Shown here in pieces: positions 34,378 to 45,619 of a stretch of DNA of 64,000 nt. The notes under the pieces were generated by a model that saw only the letters and a list, made by a program, of their open reading frames with translations, did no database searches and was not told where the DNA came from. The position numbers and the translations under genes were made by a program. The stretch covers positions 124,001 to 188,000 of the forward strand of contig QNQO01000600.1 in assembly GCA_003290165.1 (NCBI GenBank), in the 5' to 3' direction. Numbering within the stretch: the first letter of the stretch is position 1; every line of letters begins with the position of its first letter. The DNA is from Berberis thunbergii (taxonomy: Eukaryota; Streptophyta; Magnoliopsida; Ranunculales; Berberidaceae).

Positions 34378-34436
34378 GAGTATCGAACTCAGGTCTTTTA
34401 CAAAAAGTGATAAACCTCCAACCACTACACCAACAA
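34378..34436 (-). other. tRNA-like A-box/B-box pair within hAT element
   Basis: On the minus strand GTTGGTGTAGTGGTTGG (34434-34418) resembles a Pol III A box in a tRNA D-arm, and GAGTTCGATA (34390-34381) resembles a B box in a T-arm. I could not pair a full acceptor stem, so this is more likely a SINE or tRNA-derived remnant than a tRNA gene. Confidence 0.4.
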
Positions 34437-35650
34437 AGACATGTTTGAATATTTTCATAAACAATTCATTTATTGTATGCTAAATTATATAATCGATTTT
34501 TTAAGACTAAAATATATATACTAAAAATATTTTAAAAGTTGAAGGGGGCAGCTGCCCCCCCTGGTCCCTTAGTAGGTCCGCCCATGTCTTCCTCCGCTAC
34601 CCTTCACGACGATCTCCGCCTCCCCACCGCCTCGGACTTCCCAATCTTTCAAGCAAAGAAGCTGATTCGCCAGCTCAATCTCTTCCCCAAAGACGCAGAG
34701 CCGGTTGAAGATGATGGAATGATTGCGCCAAAGATCGTCGAGAGAAGGTTTAGGTTTCCGAATGTTAGTGGCAATGATGATGATGGGGTTTCTGTGGAGG
34801 ATTTGGGGCACCATGCTGGCTATTACAAGATTGCCCATTCTAATGCTGCGAGGTGATTTCAATCTCAAACCTTAGTTTTATTTTTTTATTTAAATTGAGC
34901 CTAAAGTTAGCGACTTTTCTTTGTAATTGTGATGGGGTTTGATTATTGTTAATGAAGACATATAAAAAAGCCACCTTTACCTTGAAATGCTTGAATGAAT
35001 GAAAGAATTCATGATGGTGGGATTTGATGGGTCACCACCAAATTTTTTTTTTTTTTTTTTTTTGAAAGTTTAGTAGGAGAACTTGAAAGGGTTTCAAAAT
35101 TGTGATTAAATTAGTACAAATTGCAAATTGGGGAAAGATTAGTGAATAACATTTTGCTTGATATTGTTAGTTCAAATTGCAAACCAATTGCTTGTTTATA
35201 CATGTTTCTACAATTGGTAATTGTGAAGTTGTGGTATGATACTGACTAGTGGAATTTGCAAATTTTGTAGGATGTTTTACTTTTTCTTTGAATCAAGGAA
35301 CAACAACGATGTTCCAGTTGTTATTTGGTTGACTGGTGGACCAGGGTGTAGCAGTGAATTGGCTCTATTTTACGAGAATGGGCCTTTTAAGATTTCAAAT
35401 AATTTGTCTCTTGTTTGGAATGAATACGGTTGGGACAAGGTACATTTATTATTACATAAAGAGGTTATTTGAACAAAATTGTCAAGTTTACATGATGCGA
35501 TTATCTATGCTACTTGTTCCAAAAATGTTTGCAAGGATAAGTTGTATCTGATCTTAGTAATACATGAGCAAAGAGATTAGTTGGGTTGAAAAATTCTGGC
35601 CATCATCACAAATTCCATTTCTGTCATGTTCCATAATAGTGGTAGTTGTG

Positions 35651-35687
35651 TTTTTTTTTTTTTTTTTTTGGGGGGGGGGGGGGGGGG
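35651..35687. repeat. Homopolymer T19-G18 in SCPL intron 2
   Basis: A run of 19 T is followed directly by 18 G. This may be a true low-complexity tract, or its length may be uncertain in the assembly. Confidence 0.85.
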
Positions 35688-35872
35688 CATAATGGCATTG
35701 AACATTCCAATTTATTCCTATATTGATTCACTCAAAGATTTAATATTGTGAATCAATGAAAAACTTGAATGTAAATTACGAAATGCTAAGTAATATAATT
35801 CGTTTAGCTACTTATTTAGCTTGCTTTTGCTTGTTATTGAGATCTCAATGGATTTTCGATAGTTGTCCATCT

Positions 35873-35966
35873 CTAGTATCACGAGGCTCAGTCTTGTGAA
35901 TCTAGTATCACGAGGTGTAGTCTTGTGAATCTATCTCTAGTATCACGAGGTTCAGTCTTGTGAATC
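35873..35966. repeat. Minisatellite, three ~30-35 bp units, SCPL intron 2
   Basis: CTAGTATCACGAGG followed by CAGTCTTGTGAATC-type text occurs at 35873, 35902 and 35937. A further weak echo (CTCATGAACATCCAT, CTTGTGAA) continues downstream. Confidence 0.8.
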
Positions 35967-38896
35967 TTTAATGTCCATCTTCATCTTTTAGAACCTTCTG
36001 ATTGGGGATTTGTTCATATACTTTCCGTTTGATAACTATCTCATGAAGATCCATTCTCATACATGCTTTGCGTGTGATAAAAGCATCTCATGAACATCCA
36101 TTTCTTGTGAAAATTTAATATCAATCTTTTCTTCTACAACCTTTAAGGTTTGTATTCCTTTTGACCTAGGTTATGTTGACATGCTTTGGGCGTAACAAAA
36201 CCGTCTCATGATCCATTCTCATGAATCTACAAGTCAGAAGTTCACTTTTGCATTCCTTGTGATTGGGGCCATTTTGGCATTCTTAGTGTGTTCCAAAACC
36301 ATCTCATGAGTGTAACCACCAACTATGGTCTTTATAATGCCATGGTGGTGGGTATTTTTATATGGGCAGTCAATTTAGGGGTGGTGGTGTTATGAACTTG
36401 TTGACCTTAAATCTTTTAAAAGGAGATGGGTAGATTGGGAGAGGACAAGACAAGGTTGTCGACTGGGAAGTTTCAAGTTATATTTATTACTTGAAAAAAA
36501 AATATTGCTTTGCTTTGCTTTTGGCTGATTCCTTTTGACAGTTATACTAACCATGATAGTCTGTCAGAGATCATAGACTGCATCTTGATTAATTTAGGTG
36601 AGACATTAACATCTTTTGTTCTGATGTACAGGTATCAAACCTGCTGTATGTCGATCAGCCTACTGGAACTGGCTTTAGTTATAGTTCTGACAGACGTGAC
36701 ATGCGACACGATGAAAAGGGTGTTAGCAACGATCTCTATGATTTCTTGCAGGTTTGTTTACTTCCTCAGATGCTATATTGCTAAATTTATTGGTATTCAT
36801 TCATTGCCCACACGCATCTGTTCATTTGGTTAAAATGTGTAAAGGGTAAACAAAGTTGACCTTGCTTTAGGTGTCAAATACTTTGTTGCCATCCATATTT
36901 TACTGGAACATTGGTGCAGTTCATTCATGATATGCTTCCAATGTTGACCTCCCTCCAGCTCATTTTATTGCAGTTTAAATCTTTCGGTTCTCCCTCTTCA
37001 GAGCTTTGTCAATAGCAATCCCGGTGAACCTACTAGAATTTTGTCTTTTGTATCTAAAAGATTTGGCTTGTAATAAAAACAGACAATATCCATTGGAAAA
37101 GTGGTTAGAGTCTCATTAGTTTTCGAGAGCTTGTTCATTTTGCTTGAAACTAATCCACCTTCCTGATCACCATTAAGATATGAAGGAGGGTGAGACAAGA
37201 GGAGAGAACAAAAGAGCAAGTGGCAACCAGTTTATCATCTTTCTCCATTTGTTCTCTAAACAACACAGCAATGAGAAATTTGGATTACGTGACTAGCTCA
37301 GCCTGGCTGAACGTACAATAGCTGCATTGTTTTTTTAAATGTTAACTTTATGGGTATGGGTTGTTAGGATTTTTATAATTGTTAATTGGAGCTAATGTTT
37401 TTCCATGTTTTTAGGCTTTCTTCACTGAGCATCCTGACTTAGCAAAGAATGACTTTTATATAACTGGAGAATCATATGCTGGGCACTATATTCCTGCCTT
37501 TGCTGCTCGAATCCACAAAGGAAATAAGGCTAAAGAGGGTATTCATATAAACTTGAAGGTATTTTGTTAATATACTCCCATTTGGTGATTATACATCCTT
37601 TACCAGCTTTCTTGGGCTTATACACGGGAAACTTGATTGAATAGGGATTTGCTATTGGGAATGGACTTACTGATCCTGCAATCCAGTATAAGGCATACAC
37701 AGATTATGCATTGGACATGGGACTAATTAAGGAATCCCAGTACAAGATAATTAACCATATCGGTCCCTCCTGTGAATTAGCAATAAAGCTTTGTGGTAAG
37801 CTCATCCTCTTTCGTGCTTATAATCTACTTTTCTATTTTTTTCAATAAAGGTAGTTGTAGGCTTAGAACTATCACTGGATGTTTTTTACCTTATACAAAA
37901 GCAGTTCTATATGTGTTATACATTAGTTGTTAGCTGGAGCCACTTTCCATTGTCTTTCTTATATTTGAAGTTCTTTTTCCAGGTACCAATGGAAAAATCA
38001 CTTGCTTGGCTTCCTGGGTTCTTTGCAACACTATATTCAATAGCATTCTCAGCATTGCTGGAAATATAAATGTAAGAAAGATGATGCAAATAAGCAATGG
38101 ACGTTCTATAGAATTTTGAGCTCTACCTTATATAATCTTCTTATTTGCAGCACTATGACATCAGAAAAAAGTGTGAAGGTCAGCTTTGCTACGATTTTGG
38201 GAACCTGAATAAGTTCCTGAACCAAAAGCCTGTTAGGAGTGCACTTGGAGTTGGAGACATAGAATTTGTCTCATGTAGTCCTACTGTTTACCAGGCTATG
38301 TTGACAGACTGGATGAGAAATTTGGAGGTTGGTATTCCCGAGCTTCTTGAGGATGGGATTAAGTTGCTTGTATATGCTGGAGAATATGACCTCATTTGCA
38401 ACTGGCTTGGTAAGTTTACTAATTCAGATAGGAATCCAATTTTTTCTTCCTTGATTATTAGCAATTCCAAATTCTTGTTAGAAATTATATGTGAAGAAAC
38501 TACTGCGATTACCAGTCTTTTACCTAGTTATTTTTATTTTGCAAAGGGAACTCGAGGTGGGTTAATGCTATGAAATGGTCTGGTCAGAAAAAATTTGTGG
38601 ATACTCCCACTGTCCCATTCGAGGTGGATAATTCAGAAGCAGGACTTTTGCAAAGCCATGGTCCTCTCAGTTTCCTTAAGGTCCCTTAACCTAATCTCTT
38701 CTGATTTTGGTAGAATACTTTTGAGTACAATGGAAACCCTACTAAGTGCGATTGTGTGATATCAGGTCCATGATGCTGGTCACTTGGTAGTGTACCGATG
38801 GATCAACCTAAGGCTGCACTGAAGATGCTGAAGAGGTGGATGGAAGGTGAACTTGTCGAAGGTGCATATTCAAGAAAGATGGTTGCGGATATGTAA

Positions 38897-39534
38897 AATC
38901 GATGTAATTCTGCCTTGTTTATTGTCAAGTCTCCTTCATATACTATAACCACCCTTTAGAAGATGGTTTTAGTTGGGTCCTGCCTGTAAATGAATGCATG
39001 ATGACTGTTTCGAGTTGGTCAGTTTCACAGGTTATTCTATAATTGACCATGTGCAACTGATTGTGATCGACATTGTATCATTTCCCTCTTCTAATGTTAG
39101 AATTCCGATATTTAGTTGCTAAGGTTTTGAATTGTCATTATGCTCTGTTCCTTTATTTTGGATATTGGCCAAATTGCTATGTAATATAAAAAATAATAAT
39201 AATAAAACAAAATAAAGCCCGCCTCTAGCGTGTTCTTAATCCAAACAAAGCCAAAAGCAAGTGGCATAGTGTTATGGTCTGTCTTACTTGGCCACATGGA
39301 CGAGTCAGGGGAACTGTTGAAAGTGTCATTATGCTCTGTTCCTTTATAATGCTCATTGATCCAAGGAAGTAATAGCTTCACTAATTAGAAACAAAAGGGG
39401 CATTAGCAACTATAGTAGTGTATCCGGCATAAATTTCCAGTCTCCTCTGGGCCAACAAAGTCGCAGGAAGCCAGACTCATCAAACTGCTTGATTGGATTG
39501 AACGAAGACAACCAGGACACAAGCAGGACGGGGA
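38897..39534. other. SCPL 3' flank / intergenic
   Basis: Probable 3' UTR of the SCPL gene followed by unassigned sequence. ATTATGCTCTGTTCCTTTAT occurs twice (39138 and 39328). No gene recognised. Confidence 0.4.
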
Positions 39535-40200
39535 CTAACCAGTAGCTCCATATATTTCCTTCAATGTCTCAATGACTGGACAAAACTCAGACTTCAAAAA
39601 GAATGAGTGCAACAGCTCCATTCCTACTGTTTGGCTTTGAAAGTGTCATCTGAAGCATCTCACCTTCTGATATTTTACTAGCAGCTGCCACTGCACAAGC
39701 AACACAGATTCACCACTTCAACAACTAATCACATACAATAACAACTGAACAGAGTCTTCTAAATTTAGAAAGTTACCTGCAAATGGATGAAGCTTAACAG
39801 AGTTGTAAAGTCATCAGCCAAGCAACCAAATAGAACTCGAGAAGCTCTATCAAAGCATATTACCACAAACACCTTGTCTTCAGTAGCTACGGACATCTGC
39901 AATTGGTAGTATAGATCATAAATAGTATAATATTTACACAATAAAGAAAATGTTGATAATTTGATCAAATGTCGTCTTAAGGAGTAACAAGAATGCGAAA
40001 GATGCGTTTGGAGCGAGGATTGAGCCCCTTTGATTCGCAGAATTTGCAAATATTGCTATCCCAAAAGTCTTATCACGGCCAGAGCAGACTCTATAGCAGA
40101 AGCTGGTGTCATCCATTGCCACCACTGTACACATTTTTATTTGATCCCCTTCCATTGCTGGTATCGTTTGCGGATCAGGAAATCTGTTGGATGGACCTTC
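39535..40200 (-). pseudogene. RPA C-terminal/OB-fold-like gene remnant with C4 zinc ribbon
   Basis: Minus-strand pieces with intron-like joins at 39989/39896 and 39777/39690. The first piece holds CTVVAMDDTSFCYRVCSG; then, after a one-base shift, NICKFCESKGLNPRSKRIFR, together a Cys-rich ribbon like the replication factor A C-terminal domain. The second piece reads VATEDKVFVVICFDRASRVL, FGCLADDF and, after another shift, VKLHPFA. The third reads SKISEGEMLQMTLSKPNS and, after a further shift, SFFLKSEFCPVIETLKEIYG. Such domains bind single-stranded DNA. One expected ribbon Cys is Arg (CGT). At least three frameshifts make it non-functional, and the N-terminal exons are not found. The family call rests on motif memory. 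Confidence 0.55.
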
Positions 40201-41304
40201 TCATACAAGTCATTTACGGAACGGCTATGTGAATTCATATAGTCTTCTTTCTATCACCACACTCAAAATTAGAAAAAATTTAGAGGCAAGCATCTGCTGT
40301 TGCTTTGCTCTTTAATTGTAACTACGGGTGGATGCACTCTACGTGCACGTATATTCAGTATTTTGAGTGATTTGGCTACAATTTTAAGTTGGATTTGAAA
40401 ATTATTATCAAATTAGTCAGAAAAATTACTTGCCAATTTTGCTAGGTTTAAAAAATATATAATTTAAGTTTTACTAAAAAAATTTAGCGCACTATTGCAC
40501 TATAGTCTATAGTCTATTGTATGATTTTTATTTTGTTTTCATCTCTCTAATGGTATTTATAGGCCGCTGTCAAGTAGAGCTTAAAAAAGCCCAATCCATG
40601 AATCCAGACCCGACATCAAAATATGTTGGCTTCCCACTTAAAATAAAGTCTATAGTCTATTGTATGATTTTTATTTAGTTTTTTTTTTAGAAAATCAAAT
40701 AAAGTGTTAGGGACATTCTCAGCGCATGTCATTCCTAACTCAGGCTAGAACAGGCTTTTGGGTCCATTCCAAATATAAATCAAAATTTGGGCCGAACTCT
40801 ATTAGGCTTTTGGGTTTGTGATCCAGAAACCCATTCTTGACTAAATTTAATCCTGTAATAAATAACAAACAAAGGCAGTGGCATTTTCGGAAGATCACAG
40901 TTATGATACATTTAAGGACACCGACATTTCAATTGTATTGAAATACTGAACGAGACATTCTAAATTGGATCGACTCCAAAATGATACCAAATAAGGAAAG
41001 ATGCAAGGAATGCGATTTCTTGAAAAATGTCAAAATTTTATGAAATATATTTTTTTTAAGTTATTAATCTTTTTTTCAAAATCTAAAATATTCATTTTTT
41101 CATTAGGTCAATTACAATTCCCCTACATTTTAACCTTAGTATTAAATTTTTGTTATATAAGTGATTCTATTGCAATATATTGTTCGTAAGACATTATGAG
41201 TCATGTGGTACTTTTTATATAGTATATAAAAGTTTTATATACTTAAATTATATTGATAACTTCAAAATTACAATCGAAATTTTTACATTTTTTCTATACA
41301 CAAC
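40201..41304. other. Intergenic AT-rich DNA
   Basis: No gene or clear repeat structure recognised. TCTATAGTCTATTGTATGAT occurs twice (around 40506 and 40648). Confidence 0.35.
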
Positions 41305-41510
41305 TAGGGGTGGGCACGAGACGGGATGAACCTCATTTCGATCTCATCCCGTTGTTTTATATTCGGAACGGGATAAACCTCACCCCGACCTCGTCCCATC
41401 CCAAATGGGTTCAGGATGGGATGAACATGATTGGATTTTTGTGGAACCTATTAATTATGTGTATATTTAAACGTATAATCTTATGATTACTGTATTATCA
41501 ATCCTTCCCA
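41305..41510. mobile_element. hAT-like left-end fragment, TAGGGGTGGGCA terminus
   Basis: TAGGGGTGGGCACGAGACGG matches the terminus of the 21424 and 31648 elements. The matching right end is absent; the sequence runs into the Gypsy fragment. Confidence 0.55.
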
Positions 41511-41514
41511 TTAG

Positions 41515-43180
41515 GGTCATCCAATGCGATAGGTAGTGGAGTCGGGATAGTTATTCATACTTCTGAAGGGATCACCATTAGGAAGGTTATCAAATTAGGC
41601 TTCCACACTTCAAACAATGAGGTGGAATATGAAGCCTTCATAGCCAGGCTAAATTGGCCAGAGGGATTGGAGTAGAAGAAATCACAGTGTTCAACGACTC
41701 TCAATTGGTGGCCAACCAGGTGAACGGTGAATTCAACGCTAAAGACCCTTGGATGATGGCCTATTGCGAGAAAGCAATTAGCACCAAGAAAGGTTTCAAG
41801 AGAATTCTACTCCGTTGTTATTCCAAGATAGACAACAAGGAAGCGACACTCTGGCCAAGACGACATCGTCCGCAACGGGCAACTCTAACATGCTCAGAGT
41901 TCCTAGAAAAGTCGACTCTAGAGGAAGAAGGATTCCAGGAGGCCATCTTCGCAAGTGAGTAGACTAGCTGGATGAGCCTTTTAATCAGCTACATCAAAGA
42001 TGGAGCCCACCCGACAGAAAAGCTGGAAGCTAATAAGCTAAAGAACAAGGTGTTATGGTACACACTCATTAACGACATGTTGTACAGAAGGTCAACAACT
42101 GGTCTAATTCTCAAGTGGCTAACCCTCTATGAGGGGGACTATGTCCTCATAGAAATCAATGGGGGAATCTGCGAGAACTACCTCAGAGGAAAGACATAGG
42201 CCCCCAAGGCCTTCACACTAGGTATGACTGGCCCAAGATGCAGCAAGAGGCCAAAGACCTAATCCGTAAATACAATAAGTGTCAGAAGTATGCCTTGTAC
42301 ACGCATATGCCTCCACAGAACCTGGTCCCAATGACCAGCCTGTGGCCCTTTACAAAGTTGGGGATGGACATTGTAGGCCTATTCCCCATTTATGAGAAAT
42401 GGTAATTTCTCTTCGTTGTCGTCGACTACTTTACCAAATGGGTAGAAGCAGAACCACTATCCAAGATTGGAAAAAACCAAATTGAGAACTTCCTCTGGAA
42501 ATCCATCATCTGCAGGTTAGAAATTCTGAAAACATTGGTCAGCAATAACGGGGCTCAGTTCGAGGGCAAGAAGGTTAAAAAGCTTTGTGCCAATCTGAGT
42601 ATCAGTGTCACTACTATTCAACGTCAGAGCATTCCAAGGCCAATGGACAAGCAGAAGTCACCAACTGAAATATTATGGAAGAAATCAACAAGAAACTCGA
42701 AGCAACCAAAGAGCTCTGGGTTTCTGAGCTATCGAGCATCCATTGAGTGTACCAGACCACAAAAAGGACTCCGACTGGAGAGACACCATCAGCATTGGCC
42801 TATGGGTCCAAGGCAATAGTTCCAACAGAGCTAGGAATGGAGGATTTCAAGCTAGAGAACAATGATGAAGCTTTGAGTCGAGCTAGATCTGCTCGATGAA
42901 CGAAGAAATGGAGTTTCTATCAGAAAGGTAGCCTATCAGCAGAAAATGACCCAATATTATAATAAAAAGGTCAAACCTCGAGAACACAAAGTTGGCGATT
43001 AGGTACTAAGAAAAACCCAACCGGACACAAAAGACCATGTAGAAGGCAAGTTGAGCCCAAACTGGGAAGGTCCCTAAAAGGTGACAACGATCAATAAGCC
43101 CAAAACCTATTGGTTATAAACCTAAGTGAAGAGTATTTGAAAAGACCGTGGAATGTAGAACACTTAAAGAAGTATTATCA
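41515..43180 (+). pseudogene. Gypsy RNase H and integrase remnant
   Basis: RNase H motifs: SGVGIVIHTSEG near 41535, NNEVEYEAFIARL near 41617 and FNDSQLVANQVNGEF near 41690. Integrase follows: zinc-binding remnant near 42210-42310, MDIVGLFP near 42365, VVDYFTKWVEAEPL near 42420, the NNGAQFEGKKVKKLC segment near 42542, and post-core text SPNWEGP near 43055. Stops and shifts (42197, 42402, 42819 and others) break it repeatedly. It would have supplied RNA removal and chromosomal insertion. Confidence 0.8.
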
Positions 43181-43239
43181 ATAAAGGTAATCTCTTTAAA
43201 GAATTTCATTTTATATGACTCCATGCACAGGAACATGCC

Positions 43240-44300
43240 TAGTCCGACCAAAGGACCACTAAGGCACATAGATAACGGAGTCCAGTCTCACAACGACTCA
43301 TTGCACTTAAACAACTTGGTTCGACCAAGGGGACCACGATGGCACACAATGGTCGAGTGTAGTCCTATTCAGGATGCCGACAACTCGCTGTGTTTAAATG
43401 CCTTGGTCCGCCTAAGGAACCATGGTACTGCATAGCGAACTGAGTCCACTTTTGCGACGGATCACCAAGTTTAAACAACATGGTCTGACTAAGGGGATCA
43501 CAATGGTGCACAATGATCGAGTCTAGTCCTGTCAAGGACATCGACAACTCACTGCGACTAAGTGACCTAGTCCGCCTAAGGAACCACAGTGTTATGTAGT
43601 ACACCGAGCCCAATCTCACGACGACCCACCGCCCTTAAACTGCCTAGTCCAATCAAGGGGACCACGATGGTGCACAAGTGCACAACGGCCGAGTCTAATC
43701 CTGTTCAGGATGATGACAAATCGTCGCGTCTAAATGACCTAGTCCGCCTAATGAATCACAGTACTTCATAGAGAACCGAGTTCACTCTCGCGACGGTTTA
43801 CCGCGCTCGAACAAGCCTGGTCCGACCAAGGGGACCACGATGGTGCACAGCGGCTGAGTCTAGTCCTATTCAGGATGTTGACAACTCGTTTCGTCTAAGT
43901 GACCTAGTCCTCCTAAGGAACCACGATGTTGCATAGAAAACCGAGTCCAGTTTTGTGATGGCTCGCCGCACTTAAATAGCCTGGTCCGATCAAGGGGACC
44001 GTAATGGCGCACAGCGGCTGAGTCTAATCCTGTTCAGGATGTCGACAACTCACTGCGTCTAAGTAACCTAGTATGCCTAAGGGACCACAGTGCTACATAG
44101 CAGACCGAGTCTAGTTTCGCGATGACTTACTACGCTCGAACAGGCCTAGTCCGACCAAGGGGACCACAATGGCGCACAACAACCAAGTCTAGTCCGATTT
44201 AGGATGTCGACAACTCGCCACGCCTAAGTGACCTAGTCCACCTAAGGAACCATGGTGTTGTATAGCGAACCGATTTCAGTCTCACGACAGCTCACAACCA
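43240..44300. repeat. Tandem array, ~164-173 bp unit, about six copies
   Basis: The anchor AAGGGGACCACGATGG or variants occurs at 43327, 43491, 43655, 43828, 43992 and 44157, spacings 164, 164, 173, 164 and 165. Each unit also carries GAGTCTAGTCCTGTTCAGGA, GACAACTCGCTGC and GACCTAGTCCGCCTAAGGAA. A partial first unit starts near 43240. It lies between the Gypsy integrase end and the LTR. Confidence 0.9.
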
Positions 44301-44304
44301 CTAT

Positions 44305-44740
44305 GTACTCCAGTTCGTGCGGACCAGGATGACCCCTCGGCTACAAGGTCCTATTCAGGATTGAATTGGATTATCTTATGAAGTCTAGTTCGTTCAGACC
44401 AAGATGATTTCTCTTATACTTAAGTCATGTTTAGGGTTAAGGCGTGTTGTCTTATGAATTCGTTTGTTCGGGCCAAAATGGTTATTTTAATACTTAGATC
44501 CCATTCAGGATTAAGTCAAACTATCTCAACAAGCCCAACTTCTATTCAGAAAATTGTTAGCCTACATCACGAAATCCGATCTGCTTAGACGAAAATGTTC
44601 TTCAATAGCTTAACTTTTATTTTGGATTAAGTTATCTCGTTATGATATCTAAACCGAATGGAACAGGGCGACACATAACTTACGTCCTCTTCCGGATCGA
44701 GTCAGACTAATTCCTACTTAGGATTAAGCTATTTTATATT
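44305..44740. repeat. Second degenerate tandem array, ~75 bp period
   Basis: Variants of GTTCGTTCAGACCAAGATGA recur at 44313, 44389 and 44462, followed by ATTCAGGATTAAG-type text. It decays toward 44740. Confidence 0.6.
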
Positions 44741-45619
44741 ACAAAGCCTCATCCATCCATACAAAGGTGGTTTTTCACAGTTTATCTTATCCACTTGAAT
44801 CGACATAACCATGGCTAATATCATTTGCATCTAGTCAGGTCAAACATATTACCAAGGAAGAAACACGAGTACATGCAAAAAATCGAACTTTATTGATTAA
44901 ACAAATAGTCCTTACAAAGCTTAACAGACTGGTCAAATCAAAGGTTTAAATACTACAAGCATCTGAGATTGGTGGAAAGGAAGGTGCAAGCGAAGATCTA
45001 CAAGAACACATACTGAAGATCCGCTCCGCCAGTCTGTCTTTTGGAGAAAATGTCAGAGGTGCAGCTAAAAAATAAGTTGCAAGATCAACCACTTAGTGGT
45101 AGAGAAAGCTACTGGAACTATCTCCCAAAGGTGGCGGAAAAAGGTGCAGCACACCTCATTCTGGATGACAAACTCGGGACCAAAGAAGTACCCTCGAGTT
45201 CTTCTCCATAACATAAAATTAAATCTCGAAGCCTTCGAAGAACAATTGGAAGCTTACTCGAACTAGTGTACTCTCTCAAAGTGCATATCCTTTTTGGGAC
45301 TCATTAATGCAAGAGCCAAGATATTCAAAAACCTTACCAACGGAATGCTCTTCCTGAGCTCTGTATAAGTCAGGGTAGAAGAACATTCAAATAACTTCAT
45401 TTTGAAGATAGGAAGTGAAACTTTGCAAATACAAAATAAAATTCAATCCAGCCAAACCAACGCAAAACGTTTGTGGAAAATGATCACCCAATAGTCACAT
45501 CGACATTAAACACTGTGCAAAAAATGAAGGGACGTTGAACTCAATACCCACGCGCCACACAAGTCCCCAGTCAAAGAGTTAATGGGCTTGCATGCAAGCC
45601 ACTAACTAGAGGGAGTAAT

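Larger units (their letters stand above)
33600..34586. mobile_element. hAT-like element (987 bp) inserted in SCPL exon 1
   Basis: The ends are CAGGGGCGGACCCAGG and GGTCCGCCCATG, an inverted pair of hAT type, with a perfect 8 bp duplication. No transposase is encoded. Nested features are a smaller TIR element (33872-34036) and a tRNA-like stretch (34370-34440). The right end reads CCCATGTCTTCC, putting an ATG in frame with downstream SCPL codons. Confidence 0.9.
33529..38896 (+). pseudogene. Serine carboxypeptidase-like gene (SCPL47-49 group), disrupted
   Basis: Exons: 33529-33599 plus 34595-34852 (exon 1, split by a hAT), 35271-35439, 36632-36751, 37415-37558, 37645-37795, 37983-38071, 38151-38409, 38547-38680 and 38767 to 38822 or 38896. 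All junctions are GT-AG. The product would be a secreted or vacuolar S10 peptidase that removes C-terminal residues. Visible are a hydrophobic signal start (TALLLLLLSPISSS), the oxyanion-region [20 protein letters not shown], catalytic Ser in [11 protein letters not shown] (exon 4), catalytic Asp in YAGEYDLICNW (exon 7) and catalytic His in VHDAGH (exon 9). After that His a ~5 bp insertion (GGTA-GTGTA-CCGATGG) shifts the frame to a TGA at 38820; the ancestral frame would end at 38896. The two lesions argue for a pseudogene, though most exons are intact. Confidence 0.85.

Noticed and set aside
34381..34434. Functional tRNA gene
   Set aside because: Only A-box and B-box-like parts are visible; I could not form an acceptor stem or a normal anticodon arm.
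43240..44300. CRISPR-like array
   Set aside because: Units are ~164 bp with no short repeat/unique spacer alternation, in a plant Gypsy element. It is a simple tandem array.
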